A stretch of 64,000 bases of DNA, taken from contig CP015603.1 in assembly GCA_002284855.1 (NCBI GenBank), positions 682,001 through 746,000 of the forward strand, written 5' to 3'. Made by a program: the position numbers and the translations under genes. This DNA comes from Actinobacteria bacterium IMCC25003. Its GTDB lineage: Bacteria; Actinomycetota; Actinomycetes; Nanopelagicales; Nanopelagicaceae. Below are positions 45,511 through 56,270 of the stretch, piece after piece. Each line of letters starts with the position of its first letter. The first letter of the stretch is position 1. A model generated the notes under the pieces. It had not been told where the DNA came from, ran no database searches, and saw only the letters and a list, made by a program, of their open reading frames with translations.

Positions 45511-46170
45511 TTAAGCACCTGGTCCCTGAGTGAGTGCAGCCTCAGCGGTTGCCATTGCGTCATCTCGAATAGTCATATGCACGAGGTCACCATCCTGGAG
45601 CACGGTATGTGGTTCAGGGATGAGACCTTCGCCAAGGCGAGTAAGGAATGCAACGCGCGCTTGTGAGGCTGCTTCAAGTTCAGAGATGGGACGGCCATAC
45701 CAATCGAGGTGCGGGTGGACTTCAAGGAGTTGAACAGTTCCGGTGGCATCACGCCATTCAGAGCGCGCTCCACCTGGTGCGATACGACGGAGAATCTGAT
45801 CTGTTGCCCAGATAACGGTAGCAACTGTTGGGATACCGAGGCGCTGATAAATTTCTGCACGACCTGGGTCGTAGATTCGCGCTACAACATTGGTGACACC
45901 GTAACTTTCGCGGGCCACACGAGCTGCCAAAATATTTGAGTTATCGCCATTACTCACAGCGGCAAATGCTTGCGCACCTTCGATGCCCGCTTCAAGCAAG
46001 GTATCGCGATCAAAGCCGACGCCGACAATTGTGCGTCCCTTGAAGTCAGGGCCGAGGCGGCGGAAAGCTTCTTTTGCTTGATCGATAATCGCAACGGAAT
46101 GGCCAGCTGCTTCAAGTTCGATGGCTAAAGAAGAACCAACTCGACCGCAACCCATAATCACTACGTGCAC
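45511..46170 (-). CDS. TrkA-type K+ channel/transporter regulatory subunit (first gene)
   Basis: 219 residues. RCK_N domain (VVIMGCGRVGSSLAIELEAAGH) and RCK_C domain. The start is GTG 46170 with minus-strand TAAGTT 6 nt upstream. It is paralogous to the next gene and likely forms a hetero-oligomeric gating ring with it. It is divergent from the TrmA-like gene. Confidence 0.9.
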   Translation of the reverse strand: MHVVIMGCGRVGSSLAIELEAAGHSVAIIDQAKEAFRRLGPDFKGRTIVGVGFDRDTLLEAGIEGAQAFAAVSNGDNSNILAARVARESYGVTNVVARIYDPGRAEIYQRLGIPTVATVIWATDQILRRIAPGGARSEWRDATGTVQLLEVHPHLDWYGRPISELEAASQARVAFLTRLGEGLIPEPHTVLQDGDLVHMTIRDDAMATAEAALTQGPGA

Positions 46171-46176
46171 GGGAAT

Positions 46177-46182
46177 AACTTA
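46177..46182 (-). promoter_or_regulatory. -10 element of the trkA pair (leaderless type)
   Basis: Minus-strand TAAGTT, 6 nt before the GTG start at 46170. Confidence 0.5.
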
Positions 46183-46222
46183 CTACTGCCATGGAGAAAA
46201 ATCTCTCTTTTCGAATCTCGAC

Positions 46223-46228
46223 TAGGCT
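46223..46228 (+). promoter_or_regulatory. -10 element of the TrmA-like gene (leaderless type)
   Basis: TAGGCT, 7 nt before ATG 46236. Confidence 0.55.
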
Positions 46229-46235
46229 TCACTTC

Positions 46236-47450
46236 ATGTCATCTCAGAAGAGAACTACCCTTGAAGTAGGCCAGAAAATCAGGGTGACGATTGAAAAAAT
46301 CGCCCATGGAGGCCATTTCATCGCTCGCTATGAAGGCGCGGTGATCTTCGTCAGACATGGAATTCCAGGCGAAGAGTGCGAAATTGAGATAACCAGCACC
46401 GGCTCTTCATTTAATCGCGCCGATGTCGTTGCAGTCTTTTCACCTTCAGAAGATCGCGTCAGCGCACCATGTCGCTTTGCTCATCGCAGCGGCTGTGGTG
46501 GTTGCGACTTCCAACATATTTCACTTCCACGTCAGCGCACCCTCAAGGGCGATGTCATCACCGAGCAATTTGCTCGCATCGCAAAGATCGATATTGAGGT
46601 TGACGTTGAAGAAGTCGCCGGTCCTTTGGGATGGCGTACTCGCTGTTCTGCTGTTACAACGAAGGCCGGTGCGCTCGGCTTCTACCAGGCTCGTTCTCAC
46701 AAGATTATTCCGGTGGATGATTGCCGCATTCTCGTTCCTGAAATGCGTTACGCAGAGCTCGCTCAACGTGGCGCGAAAGGTGATCAGCGTATTGAAATTT
46801 CTATCTCTAATACCGGAGAAAGAACTATTGCTACCGCTAATGCACGTGATGAATCTCCATTGCGCGTCAGTGATGGACCCGATGTCGCTCACTACACAGT
46901 AGGCGAGAATTCCTTTGAGGTAAGTCAGAAATCATTCTGGCAGAGCCACAAAGATGCGCCTCGAGTCTTAACGGATGCTGTTCTGCAGTATGCGCAATTG
47001 CGCGAGGGTGATCATGTACTTGATCTATACGGGGGAGTGGGTCTCTTCGCAGCGAGCTTCCTCTCGTATGTCGGTGAGGCTGGCTCTGTAGATATCGTTG
47101 AAGGAAGCAAGAGCGCTACAGCAGATGCTGCTCGTAACTTTGCAGGAAAGAGCAATGTTCATATCTATACCGGAGATGTTGCGAGATTGATTACGCGCTT
47201 CTCTTCTGCTGATGTCATTGTTCTCGATCCACCTCGTGAAGGTGCAGGCAAAGAAGTAGCTGTTCACTGTGCGCAGTTAAAGCCACGTGCCATTGTCTAT
47301 GTTGCCTGCGACCCTGCAGCGCTTGCACGCGATACCGGCTATCTCCGTGATGCGGGTTACCAGCTCGAGACAATGCGCGCATTTGATCTCTTCCCAATGA
47401 CTCACCACATCGAATCTGTTGCGAAATTCGTCCCACTTAAGGTATCTTGA
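46236..47450 (+). CDS. TrmA/RumA-family RNA (uracil-5-)-methyltransferase
   Basis: 404 residues. An N-terminal TRAM domain is followed by an iron-sulfur cysteine motif (CRFAHRSGCGGCDFQH) and a SAM domain (DLYGGVGLFA, LDPPREGAG). The catalytic cysteine is in YVACDPAALARD. It methylates C5 of uridine in rRNA or tRNA; which one cannot be told from sequence. ATG 46236 is chosen over 46191 because the -10 hexamer lies between. Its TGA stop lies inside the palindrome before acnA. Confidence 0.9.
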   Translation: MSSQKRTTLEVGQKIRVTIEKIAHGGHFIARYEGAVIFVRHGIPGEECEIEITSTGSSFNRADVVAVFSPSEDRVSAPCRFAHRSGCGGCDFQHISLPRQRTLKGDVITEQFARIAKIDIEVDVEEVAGPLGWRTRCSAVTTKAGALGFYQARSHKIIPVDDCRILVPEMRYAELAQRGAKGDQRIEISISNTGERTIATANARDESPLRVSDGPDVAHYTVGENSFEVSQKSFWQSHKDAPRVLTDAVLQYAQLREGDHVLDLYGGVGLFAASFLSYVGEAGSVDIVEGSKSATADAARNFAGKSNVHIYTGDVARLITRFSSADVIVLDPPREGAGKEVAVHCAQLKPRAIVYVACDPAALARDTGYLRDAGYQLETMRAFDLFPMTHHIESVAKFVPLKVS

Positions 47451-47460
47451 CGTCAAGATA
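47443..47460. promoter_or_regulatory. 18-bp perfect palindrome upstream of acnA
   Basis: TATCTTGACGTCAAGATA, a fully symmetric dyad 24-41 nt before the acnA ATG. It overlaps the upstream stop codon and contains a -35-like TTGACG. It has the form of a MarR/TetR-type operator; the regulator is not in the window. Confidence 0.65.
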
Positions 47461-47483
47461 TCTCCCTCGAAAGAAGAAGCGCG

Positions 47484-50141
47484 ATGAGCAAGAACTCCCT
47501 TGGTACTAAGAAGAACCTCACAGTTGCAGGTAAAGAGTATGAAATCTTTGATATCTCTTCCGTTGCAGGAGCAACCGATCTTCCTTTCTCACTGAAAGTA
47601 CTTCTGGAAAATCTTTTGCGCACCGAAGATGGTGCCAACATCACCGCAGATCACATCAAAGCGCTTGCCCAATGGGATCCTTCTGTCGAGCCAGATACTG
47701 AAATTCAATTCACTCCAGCCCGCGTTGTGATGCAGGACTTCACAGGAGTTCCATGCGTCGTCGACCTTGCAACTATGCGTGAGGCAATCGTCGATCTAGG
47801 GGGAGACCCATCCAAGGTAAATCCTCTTGCACCAGCAGAGCTCGTCATCGACCACTCGGTTATCGCTGATGTCTTTGGTACAAAAGATTCTTTCGAACAG
47901 AACACAGATATTGAATACGAACGTAACCGCGAGCGTTACCGCTTCCTCCGTTGGGGCCAAGGCGCCTTCGATGAATTTAAGGTTGTTCCACCAGGAACAG
48001 GAATCGTGCACCAGGTAAATATCGAATACTTGGCGCGCGTCGTCATGACACGAACCGTCAATGGAGTCCTTCGTGCATATCCGGATACCGTTGTCGGAAC
48101 AGATTCACACACCACTATGGTCAATGGACTTGGCGTGCTCGGTTGGGGTGTAGGCGGTATCGAGGCAGAAGCAGCTCTCCTTGGACAACCCGTATCAATG
48201 CTTATTCCGCGCGTCGTCGGATTTAAACTTTCTGGCGAGCTTCCAGTCGGAACTACTGCAACAGATATGGCGCTCACAATTACGGAAATGCTCCGTAAGC
48301 ATGGCGTTGTCGGTAAGTTCGTTGAGTTCTACGGCCCAGGCGTTGTCTCTGTACCGATGGCGAACCGCACCACTATTGGAAATATGTCACCTGAATACGG
48401 TTCGACATGTGCAATCTTCCCTATCGATGAAGAGACCCTTCGCTACCTTCGACTTACAGGTCGCAGCGATGATCAGGTTGCACTGGTTGAGCAGTATGCC
48501 AAGGCGCAAGGAATGTGGCATGACCCATCAGCATCTCCTCGATTCTCAGAACATATCGAGCTCGATCTCTCGACCGTTGTCTCATCCATTGCAGGACCAA
48601 AGCGTCCGCAGGATCGCATCTCGCTGACAGCATCAAAATCTTCTTTCGAGAAAATCCTTCCTACCTACTTCTCAGATAAGACCGGCAAAGAGGCTTATCC
48701 AGTCAACGTCGGCGCAAAGGCAACAACAATTAAGAATGGCGACGTTGTCATCGCCTCCATTACTTCATGTACAAATACATCAAACCCATCAGTGATGATT
48801 GGCGCAGCTCTTCTTGCAAAGAAGGCAGTTGAAAAGGGCCTGACATCAAAGCCATGGGTAAAGACAACGTTGGCTCCAGGATCAAAGGTCGTTACCGATT
48901 ACTACGATCGCGCAGATCTGACCAAGTACATGGAAGCGCTCGGCTTCAACCTTGTCGGTTATGGCTGCGTTACCTGTATCGGAAACTCAGGACCTCTTCC
49001 TATTGAAATCAGCAAGGCTGTTAATGAGAACGATCTAGCCGTGACTGCCGTTCTCTCAGGAAACCGTAACTTCGAAGGCCGTATTAGCCCCGATGTAAAG
49101 ATGAACTACCTTGCTTCACCACCACTCGTTGTTGCATACGCACTTGCGGGCACAATGGATCACGATTTCGAGAGCGACTCTCTCGGTAACGATAAAGATG
49201 GAAACCCAGTTCTTCTCAAAGATATCTGGCCATCAGCGCAAGAGATTCAATCTGTCATCGATTCTTCAATCTCATCTGAGATGTTTAAGAAAGATTACGC
49301 AACCGTCTTCGATGGCGATCACCGCTGGAAGTCACTTGATACTCCAACAGGTAAGACATTCGAATGGGATCCAAAGTCGACCTATGTTCGCAAACCTCCG
49401 TACTTCGAAGGTATGCCGGCAGAGCCAAAGCCAGTTACAGATATCACCGGAGCTCGCGTACTTGCGATTCTCGGTGATTCGGTAACAACCGATCACATCT
49501 CACCAGCAGGAAATATCAAGGCTGATTCACCTGCGGGTAAGTACCTCGAAGCAAATGGCGTGGATCGAAAAGATTTCAACTCATATGGATCACGCCGTGG
49601 AAACCATGAAGTCATGATCCGCGGAACCTTCGCCAATATTCGCTTGAAGAACTTGCTTCTTGATGGCGTCGAAGGAAGTTTCACTAAGAACTTCCTTGCC
49701 AATGGAGAGCAGACAACAATTTACGATGCATCCGTTGCATATCAAGCAGCAGGCGTTGGCCTGATCATCCTTGCAGGTAAGGAATATGGATCAGGATCAT
49801 CACGTGACTGGGCGGCAAAGGGAACTGCGCTTCTTGGAGTTCGTGCAGTTATCGCCGAAAGCTTTGAACGTATTCATCGCTCTAACTTGATCGGTATGGG
49901 CGTACTTCCATTGCAATTTACCAATGGCGCAAATGCTCAATCGCTCGGTTTGAAGGGTGATGAATCATTCTCCATCACCGGCGTCACAGCGCTCAATGAT
50001 GGTGGAATTCCTAAGGAAGTTACAGTGACAGCGGGGGATAAGACCTTTACGGCAAAGGTCCGTATTGATACGCCAGGTGAGGCGGATTACTACCGCCATG
50101 GCGGAATTATGCAGTACGTACTGCGCCAGCTGCGCGGCTAA
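47484..50141 (+). CDS. acnA: Aconitate hydratase A
   Basis: 885 residues, the monomeric AcnA/IRP type. It interconverts citrate and isocitrate in the TCA cycle. Iron-sulfur ligands lie in SCTNTSNP (near residue 429) and [12 protein letters not shown] (near 495). The C-terminal swivel domain carries [23 protein letters not shown] provides a weak SD. It stands alone behind a strong palindromic operator, so control by metabolic or redox state is likely (inference). Confidence 0.97.
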   Translation: MSKNSLGTKKNLTVAGKEYEIFDISSVAGATDLPFSLKVLLENLLRTEDGANITADHIKALAQWDPSVEPDTEIQFTPARVVMQDFTGVPCVVDLATMREAIVDLGGDPSKVNPLAPAELVIDHSVIADVFGTKDSFEQNTDIEYERNRERYRFLRWGQGAFDEFKVVPPGTGIVHQVNIEYLARVVMTRTVNGVLRAYPDTVVGTDSHTTMVNGLGVLGWGVGGIEAEAALLGQPVSMLIPRVVGFKLSGELPVGTTATDMALTITEMLRKHGVVGKFVEFYGPGVVSVPMANRTTIGNMSPEYGSTCAIFPIDEETLRYLRLTGRSDDQVALVEQYAKAQGMWHDPSASPRFSEHIELDLSTVVSSIAGPKRPQDRISLTASKSSFEKILPTYFSDKTGKEAYPVNVGAKATTIKNGDVVIASITSCTNTSNPSVMIGAALLAKKAVEKGLTSKPWVKTTLAPGSKVVTDYYDRADLTKYMEALGFNLVGYGCVTCIGNSGPLPIEISKAVNENDLAVTAVLSGNRNFEGRISPDVKMNYLASPPLVVAYALAGTMDHDFESDSLGNDKDGNPVLLKDIWPSAQEIQSVIDSSISSEMFKKDYATVFDGDHRWKSLDTPTGKTFEWDPKSTYVRKPPYFEGMPAEPKPVTDITGARVLAILGDSVTTDHISPAGNIKADSPAGKYLEANGVDRKDFNSYGSRRGNHEVMIRGTFANIRLKNLLLDGVEGSFTKNFLANGEQTTIYDASVAYQAAGVGLIILAGKEYGSGSSRDWAAKGTALLGVRAVIAESFERIHRSNLIGMGVLPLQFTNGANAQSLGLKGDESFSITGVTALNDGGIPKEVTVTAGDKTFTAKVRIDTPGEADYYRHGGIMQYVLRQLRG

Positions 50142-50143
50142 TC

Positions 50144-50149
50144 TAGACT
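50144..50149 (+). promoter_or_regulatory. -10 element of dxs (leaderless type)
   Basis: TAGACT, 6 nt before ATG 50156. Confidence 0.55.
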
Positions 50150-50155
50150 GCAACC

Positions 50156-52072
50156 ATGCTCGAATCGATTAAGGGTCCCAACGACCTCAAGGGGCTTAGC
50201 CCTGAGCAGTTGGAGCAGCTCTCAGAAGAGATTCGCCAATTTCTGATTACGAAAGTTTCAAAGACCGGTGGCCACCTAGGTCCAAACCTCGGCGTCGTCG
50301 AACTCACGATTGCAATTCATCGCACCTTCGATTCGCCGAAAGATGTAGTTCTCTTCGATACCGGCCATCAATCGTATGTGCATAAAATTCTGACTGGTCG
50401 CGCTGATCAATTCGATAAGTTGCGCCAACGCGGTGGAATCGCGGGATATCCCAATCGCCGCGAAAGCGCACACGATGTCATTGAAAACTCGCATGCATCG
50501 ACTGCGCTTTCTTGGGGCGATGGAATCTCTCGCGGATTCTCTCTCACGGGTCAATCTGACCGCCACGTCGTAGTTGTCGTAGGCGATGGAGCACTTACCG
50601 GCGGAATGTCGTGGGAAGCACTCAACAATATTGCCGCAGCTAACGACCGTAATTTGATCATCGTCGTTAACGATAATGAACGCTCATACTCACCAACCAT
50701 TGGTGGCGTTGCGACCTACCTTTCAACTCTTCGCGTCACTCGGGGCTATGAACGTTTCCTCGATTGGGGCAAAGAGGTTCTCTCCAAGACTCCTGTCGTG
50801 GGCAGCCCTATCTACGAAACTCTTCATGGAATGAAGAAGGGCATAAAAGATATTGTCGCCCCACAAGGAATGTTTGAAGATCTCGGACTGAAATATGTCG
50901 GTCCTATCGATGGCCATGATGTCGCCGCCATGGAGCGCGCCCTTACTCAAGCAAAAGAATTTGGCGAACCCGTTCTCCTGCATGTCATCACGGAAAAGGG
51001 CAAAGGGCATAAGCCAGCAATTGAAGATGAAGCTGAGAAGTTCCACGCAGTCGGAATTGTTGATGCTGAGACAGGGTTACCTCTTGGAAAGTCTGTCACC
51101 AGCTGGACCAGCGTCTTCTCTGATGAACTTGTTGCTCTCGGCCACGAACGTAAAGATATTGTTGCGATTACTGCAGCAATGCTCGGCCCTACAGGGCTTG
51201 ATAAATTTGAAAAGGAATTCCCAGATCGCACCATCGATGTCGGAATTGCAGAACAGCATGCAGTCACCAGTGCAGCAGGCCTCGCCTTTACCGGCTTACA
51301 TCCCGTCGTTGCCGTCTACTCAACATTCCTCAACCGCGCATTCGATCAGATGTTGATGGATGTTGCGCTACACAAAGCTGGAGTTACCTTCGTTCTGGAT
51401 CGCGCTGGCATCACTGGCGATGATGGTCCTTCGCATAACGGTATGTGGGATTTGGCGCTCACAGGAATTGTTCCGACACTTCACGTTGCAGCTCCCCGTG
51501 ATGCTGCGCGCCTTCGCGAAACACTGCGCGAATCTCTCGAAATTTCCGATGCACCATCCTTAGTACGTTTTCCTAAGGGCGCAGTACAGACAGATATTCC
51601 CGCATTCGAACGCCGCGATGGCATCGATGTTCTCTATCGTGGAGAAAGCGCAGATGTACTTTTAGTCTCTGTCGGCGCGATGGCTGTCATTGCAGTCGAG
51701 GCAGCATCACAGGCGTACCGCGAAGGAGTTGGCGTTACCGTCATTGATCCTCGTTGGGTGAAGCCACTTCCACAATCACTGGTAACCATGGCACAGCGCT
51801 ATAAGAGCGTCGTGGTTCTTGAAGATGGAATTCGCCATGGAGGGATTGCAAGCTCAATCTCTGAGATGTTCCGCGAGGCAGGACTCAATGTGGCACTTCA
51901 TAGCATTGGAGTTCCACTTGAATTTATCGAGCACTCAAAGCGAGCAGAAATCCTAGAAGATTTAGGAATTACTGCTCAGAAGATTTCACGCGACATTGTC
52001 GAGTGGAGCTCTACTGTGGAAGAGATGCAATTCCCGGCGCATGAAAACGCTGACCGCACACAGCCTCGCTAA
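50156..52072 (+). CDS. dxs: 1-deoxy-D-xylulose-5-phosphate synthase
   Basis: 638 residues, thiamine-diphosphate enzyme joining pyruvate and glyceraldehyde 3-phosphate at the entry of the MEP isoprenoid pathway. [28 protein letters not shown] and [13 protein letters not shown] form the cofactor site. The central [16 protein letters not shown] and C-terminal transketolase domain follow. The normal C-terminus should lie near the ARDIVEW-like segment; about 20 extra residues are encoded on the strand opposite the end of fadB (62-nt overlap). Confidence 0.96.
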   Translation: MLESIKGPNDLKGLSPEQLEQLSEEIRQFLITKVSKTGGHLGPNLGVVELTIAIHRTFDSPKDVVLFDTGHQSYVHKILTGRADQFDKLRQRGGIAGYPNRRESAHDVIENSHASTALSWGDGISRGFSLTGQSDRHVVVVVGDGALTGGMSWEALNNIAAANDRNLIIVVNDNERSYSPTIGGVATYLSTLRVTRGYERFLDWGKEVLSKTPVVGSPIYETLHGMKKGIKDIVAPQGMFEDLGLKYVGPIDGHDVAAMERALTQAKEFGEPVLLHVITEKGKGHKPAIEDEAEKFHAVGIVDAETGLPLGKSVTSWTSVFSDELVALGHERKDIVAITAAMLGPTGLDKFEKEFPDRTIDVGIAEQHAVTSAAGLAFTGLHPVVAVYSTFLNRAFDQMLMDVALHKAGVTFVLDRAGITGDDGPSHNGMWDLALTGIVPTLHVAAPRDAARLRETLRESLEISDAPSLVRFPKGAVQTDIPAFERRDGIDVLYRGESADVLLVSVGAMAVIAVEAASQAYREGVGVTVIDPRWVKPLPQSLVTMAQRYKSVVVLEDGIRHGGIASSISEMFREAGLNVALHSIGVPLEFIEHSKRAEILEDLGITAQKISRDIVEWSSTVEEMQFPAHENADRTQPR

Positions 52073-54122
52073 TTCCTTCACGATCTAAGTAAGGCAAGAT
52101 TCCGCCGAGATGCATCGGCCAGCCTGCACCCATCAACATGCAGAGGTCAATTTCTGCAGGAGATGAGACAACCCCTTCATCGAGCATCATGCGAGCCTCT
52201 TCTGCCAAAGCTTTGAGTGCGCGCAAACGCACTTCTTCGGCAGTCGACGGAGTAGTTCCCTTATGAACAAGGGCGAGAGCTGCAGGGTTGGGACCAACTG
52301 AGCCATCTTCGTTTTTAATGTAGAAAGTCTTCACGCCTTCCTTGACCATCGCCTGCATCGTTGGAGAGATGCGGTAGCGAGGACCTAGATTTGCATTGAG
52401 AGTTTCTGCGACATGGAGCGCAACGCCTGGACCTACGAGGCCAAGGAGCTCAAAGGGAGACATTGGGAATCCGATTGCACGCATTGCATTATCTGCAGAG
52501 GCTGGATCTGTTCCTTCATCAACGGCATCGGTGATCTCGCCCATGAAGCGAGTAAGGAGACGATTTACGACAAAGCCCGGTGCATCCTTACAGATGATCA
52601 TCGTCTTCTTGAGTTCTTTACCGATGTTGACTGCAGTCGCAGTTGTTGCATCATCAGTCTTTGAGGTGCGAGCAACTTCAAGTAGTGGCATGACGGCAAC
52701 AGGGTTGAAGAAGTGGAAGCCAACTACGCGCTCTGGATGTTCCAGTCCTTCGCTCATGCGCTCTACGGAAAGTGATGAGGTATTGGTTGCTAAAACGCAT
52801 TCAGGTCCGACAATCTTTTCGAGCTTCTTAAAGAGTTCTTGTTTGAGAGTAAGCTCTTCAAAGATTGCTTCGATGACGAAGTCGCACCCGGCAAATACTT
52901 GCTGATCAGAGGAGCCACTAATGAGTAGCGAGAGACGAGCTGCTGATTCAGCACTCATGCGCTTCTTCTCTACTAACTTTGCGAGTTCATTCTTTACCCA
53001 GGCAACGCCCTTATCAGCGCGCTCTTGATCGATATCTGTCATGACAACAGGACATTTGAGATTGCGAAGTAGCAGGAGAGCGAGCTGAGATGCCATAAGT
53101 CCTGCACCGACAACTCCTACGCGAGCAACCTTGCGACCGAGGGCAGGCTTTGGCGCTCCTTCAACTTTCTTACGCTTCTTCTGGATAACGTTAAATGCAT
53201 AGAGTGATGCACGCAATGGATCCGACATTGTGAGATCGGCAAGAGTGGCATCTTCTGCATCAAAACCTTGGCCTCGGGTGTTTGTCTTAGCTTGCGCAAT
53301 AAGTTCGAGAGCCTTCAGGGGAGATGCAATCTCTGCACCGCCATATTTCTTTAGCGCTGCTGCGCGACCTGCAGCAAGGGCGGCATCCCATGCAGGATCG
53401 CTTGCGTAATCTTTACGTTCAATCTTTGTCGCACCGCTCAGAATGGATGCTGCAAAGGCAACGGACTTCTCAAGGAAATCGGCAGGCTCATAAACTGCAT
53501 CAACGATGCCAAGACCAAGTGCTTCTTTAGATTTCATCATGGTGTTGTTATTGAGCGCGTTGCCGATTATGACCTGCACCGCGCGTTCTGGACCAATCAA
53601 CTTAGGAACGATTGTCGCTCCACCCCATCCTGGAACAAGTCCAAGGAATACTTCAGGGAGCGCAGTAAAGGCAGTTGCAGAAAGTGTGCGGTAATTGCAG
53701 TGCAGTCCAACTTCGAGCCCGCCGCCGAGTGCAAGACCGTTGATAAATGCAAAGGTGGGAATTCCGATTTCATCGAAGCGACGGAAGACATCGTGGCCCA
53801 ACTTGCCGATGGCGACTGCTTGCTCGCGCTTATTGAGAAATGCGAGTGCAGATAAATCAGCGCCAGCTGCAAAGATAAATGGCTTACCGGTAATAGCAAT
53901 CGCCGCAGGTTTACGTGATGCCGCATCGGTAATGGCAGCATCGAGCGCCACGAGTGATTGCGGACCGAAGGTGTTGGGGCGAGTGTGATCAAAGCCGTTA
54001 TCGAGAGTGATCAGCGCAAGCGTTCCTGCAAAACCAAAGGGGGAGAGGTCGACATCGCGAACAAGTGCGTTGGTAACGACTTCTTCTGGTGCGCCTTCAG
54101 GAAGTTGAATTGCAGTTGTCAT
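52011..54122 (-). CDS. fadB: Fatty-acid oxidation complex alpha subunit (enoyl-CoA hydratase / 3-hydroxyacyl-CoA dehydrogenase)
   Basis: 703 residues. An N-terminal crotonase domain ([33 protein letters not shown]) is joined to a 3-hydroxyacyl-CoA dehydrogenase ([41 protein letters not shown]). It performs hydration and NAD-dependent oxidation in beta-oxidation; the thiolase is FadA, coupled upstream by TAATG. The C-terminus ([19 protein letters not shown]) is family-typical, so the overlap with dxs is real on this side. Confidence 0.94.
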   Translation of the reverse strand: MTTAIQLPEGAPEEVVTNALVRDVDLSPFGFAGTLALITLDNGFDHTRPNTFGPQSLVALDAAITDAASRKPAAIAITGKPFIFAAGADLSALAFLNKREQAVAIGKLGHDVFRRFDEIGIPTFAFINGLALGGGLEVGLHCNYRTLSATAFTALPEVFLGLVPGWGGATIVPKLIGPERAVQVIIGNALNNNTMMKSKEALGLGIVDAVYEPADFLEKSVAFAASILSGATKIERKDYASDPAWDAALAAGRAAALKKYGGAEIASPLKALELIAQAKTNTRGQGFDAEDATLADLTMSDPLRASLYAFNVIQKKRKKVEGAPKPALGRKVARVGVVGAGLMASQLALLLLRNLKCPVVMTDIDQERADKGVAWVKNELAKLVEKKRMSAESAARLSLLISGSSDQQVFAGCDFVIEAIFEELTLKQELFKKLEKIVGPECVLATNTSSLSVERMSEGLEHPERVVGFHFFNPVAVMPLLEVARTSKTDDATTATAVNIGKELKKTMIICKDAPGFVVNRLLTRFMGEITDAVDEGTDPASADNAMRAIGFPMSPFELLGLVGPGVALHVAETLNANLGPRYRISPTMQAMVKEGVKTFYIKNEDGSVGPNPAALALVHKGTTPSTAEEVRLRALKALAEEARMMLDEGVVSSPAEIDLCMLMGAGWPMHLGGILPYLDREGISEAVCGQRFHAPGIASLPQ

Positions 54123-55333
54123 TACTTGGAACCTCCGTTGATCTGCGCTTCTTTGTTATGGGGGTTCTCCCAGATAACTGTTCCGCCCATACCGAGGCCG
54201 ATACACATGGTCGTGATGCCATAACGCACATCTGGCTTCTCTTCAAAGGTGCGAGCTAAGTTGAGCATGAGGCGCACACCAGAGGATGCAAGTGGGTGTC
54301 CTACAGCGATGGCGCCTCCATAAGGATTGACGCGAGGATCATCATCTGCGATTCCAAAGTGATCAAGGAAGGCAAGAACCTGCACAGCAAAAGCTTCATT
54401 GACTTCAAATGCTCCGATATCTTCAATCTTTAGGCCCGCTTTATCGAGCGCCTTAATAGTTGATGGAACCGGTCCGTATCCCATCACTTCTGGTTCGACG
54501 CCAGCGAAGGCAAAGGTGACCATGCGAGCTTTGATTGAAAGTCCAAGTTCTTTCGCCTTATCTTCACTTGCAAGTAGTGCGGCAGTTGCACCGTCATTGA
54601 GACCTGATGAATTTCCTGCAGTAACGCGTCCTGCTGGACGAAATGGAGTCTTCAAACCAGCAAGACCTTCCATCGTTGTTGTTGGACGTGGCGCTTCATC
54701 AACAGTTGCAATTCCCCAACCAAGTTCAGCGCTGCGTGCAGCAGTAGGAATGAGATCGCGTTGAATCTTTCCGTCGGCATAAGCCTTTGCAGTCTTCATC
54801 TGAGAGTTGAGTGCATATGCATCGGCACGTTCTTTAGTTAAATGTGGAAAGCGATCGTGTAAACGTTCAGCAGTAGCACCCATAGCGAGCGCATCTTGTT
54901 CTACTAGCTTTTCAGCTAAGTAGCGAGGGTTGGGATCCATGAGTTCGCCCATGGGGTGGTTACCCATATGTTCAACGCCGCCTGCAATAGCGATATCAAT
55001 AGCACCCATTGCAATTGCACCGGCAACAGTTGTCGTCGCAGTCATTGCACCGGCACACCAACGATCGATGGAGTAACCAGGAACAGTCTTTGGTAAACCG
55101 GCAAGAAGTGTGGCGCTACGCCCAATATTCATTCCTTGATCACCAGTCTGCGTTGCCGCGGCAATTGCGACATCATCGATAGATGCAGGATCTACCTTGG
55201 GATTGCGCTCGAGGAGGCCACGCATGGCACGGACCATGAGGTCATCGGCGCGAGTGCCTGCATACATGCTGCCGGCCTTACCGAATGGAGTGCGTACGGC
55301 ATCGACGAGAACGACTGAACGGACTGAAGACAT
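54122..55333 (-). CDS. fadA: Acetyl-CoA C-acyltransferase (thiolase)
   Basis: 403 residues. It cleaves 3-ketoacyl-CoA to acetyl-CoA and a shortened acyl-CoA. The nucleophilic cysteine lies in DRWCAGAMTA; NEAFA and GGAIAVGHPLASSG hold the catalytic histidine, and the second cysteine is in CIGLGMGG. These motifs differ slightly from the usual NRFCSSG and CIGGGQG forms but keep every catalytic residue. The SD GAAGGAAG precedes ATG 55333. First gene of fadA-fadB. Confidence 0.94.
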   Translation of the reverse strand: MSSVRSVVLVDAVRTPFGKAGSMYAGTRADDLMVRAMRGLLERNPKVDPASIDDVAIAAATQTGDQGMNIGRSATLLAGLPKTVPGYSIDRWCAGAMTATTTVAGAIAMGAIDIAIAGGVEHMGNHPMGELMDPNPRYLAEKLVEQDALAMGATAERLHDRFPHLTKERADAYALNSQMKTAKAYADGKIQRDLIPTAARSAELGWGIATVDEAPRPTTTMEGLAGLKTPFRPAGRVTAGNSSGLNDGATAALLASEDKAKELGLSIKARMVTFAFAGVEPEVMGYGPVPSTIKALDKAGLKIEDIGAFEVNEAFAVQVLAFLDHFGIADDDPRVNPYGGAIAVGHPLASSGVRLMLNLARTFEEKPDVRYGITTMCIGLGMGGTVIWENPHNKEAQINGGSK

Positions 55334-55390
55334 AGAACTTCCTTCGCTGGTGAGTATGTTTCAAAGGTTACTCGCCAGTAAGTGAATTGG

Positions 55391-56215
55391 CTATGCGTTG
55401 AGAAGTGTTTTTGCCTTCGCCTTTGCAGGAGATAGGTAGGCGCTGATTGTCAGACCGAGGTAGCCAACCCAGACGATGAGTTGGAGCCATGAAGTCGTTG
55501 TATCGAAGCCGATAGTTCCGCCGAGAAGAGCTGCGACGAAAGATTCCTTTGGCATCCACGAGGTGACATCCCATGCAAATGCATCAGGGCCAGGAAGGAT
55601 TCCAAATTCTTGGAACTCGTGGATTCCGTATGAGAGAACTCCGGCAGCGACAACGATGAGAGCCACACCTGAGTAGGTGAAGAACTTGCTGAGGTTGATC
55701 TTGACTGCGCGGTTATAAATTCCATACCCCAGGCCAACGGCGAGAGCTAATCCAAGGACGAGGCCAAGAGTGGCAGTTGAGAATGCTCCGACGGTTTTAA
55801 AGTTTGTATAGAGGAAGAGTGAGGTTTCCAGACCTTCACGAGCAACTGCGAAGAAAGAGAGAGTTGCCATAGAGAGAGCACCTGATGTAACTGCGATCTC
55901 TGCCTTGCCATGTAGCTCATCGCGTAGACCGCGGGCGGCGCGCTTCATCCAGAAGACCATCCAGGTCACGAGACCGACTGCAATAAATGATGTTGTGCCC
56001 GCGAAGAGTTCTTCACCCTTGGTGGTGAGCTCGGCAGAGGTATAGGAGAGGAAGGCGCCAAAGGCGAGGCTGGCGGTAACTGCCAGTGCTACACCGCTCC
56101 AGAGCGCCCGTAATAGGCCTCTCTGATCGCTCTTGACGAGATAGGCGACAAGGATTCCAACGATGAGCGCGGCTTCAAGGCCTTCGCGAAGAGCGATGAT
56201 GAATGTACTGAGCAT
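55391..56215 (-). CDS. efeU: FTR1-family iron permease (EfeU-like)
   Basis: 274 residues with about seven membrane helices. Two REGLE iron-translocation motifs are present (FIIALREGLEAALIVG and FFAVAREGLETSLFLY), as expected for Ftr1/EfeU. In the usual EfeUOB system the periplasmic EfeO and peroxidase EfeB are encoded alongside; neither is here. The start is ATG 56215, with a possible -10 TACGCT 6 nt upstream and a 24-bp inverted repeat just behind it, probably iron- or redox-responsive. Confidence 0.9.
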   Translation of the reverse strand: MLSTFIIALREGLEAALIVGILVAYLVKSDQRGLLRALWSGVALAVTASLAFGAFLSYTSAELTTKGEELFAGTTSFIAVGLVTWMVFWMKRAARGLRDELHGKAEIAVTSGALSMATLSFFAVAREGLETSLFLYTNFKTVGAFSTATLGLVLGLALAVGLGYGIYNRAVKINLSKFFTYSGVALIVVAAGVLSYGIHEFQEFGILPGPDAFAWDVTSWMPKESFVAALLGGTIGFDTTTSWLQLIVWVGYLGLTISAYLSPAKAKAKTLLNA

Positions 56216-56221
56216 GGTGAG

Positions 56222-56227
56222 AGCGTA
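56222..56227 (-). promoter_or_regulatory. -10-like element of efeU
   Basis: Minus-strand TACGCT, 6 nt before ATG 56215. Weaker than the TAGNNT hexamers of other genes. Confidence 0.4.
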
Positions 56228-56242
56228 ATTGAGGCTCTCTAT

Positions 56243-56266
56243 TTACGCAACTCTTATGTTGCGTAA
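56243..56266. promoter_or_regulatory. Inverted-repeat operator upstream of efeU
   Basis: TTACGCAAC-N6-GTTGCGTAA: perfect 9-bp arms covering the -35 region of efeU, between rnd and efeU. No T-run follows on the transcribed strand, so it is an operator rather than a terminator. A further TTACGC half-site overlaps the -10. Confidence 0.65.
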
Positions 56267-56270
56267 TTCG

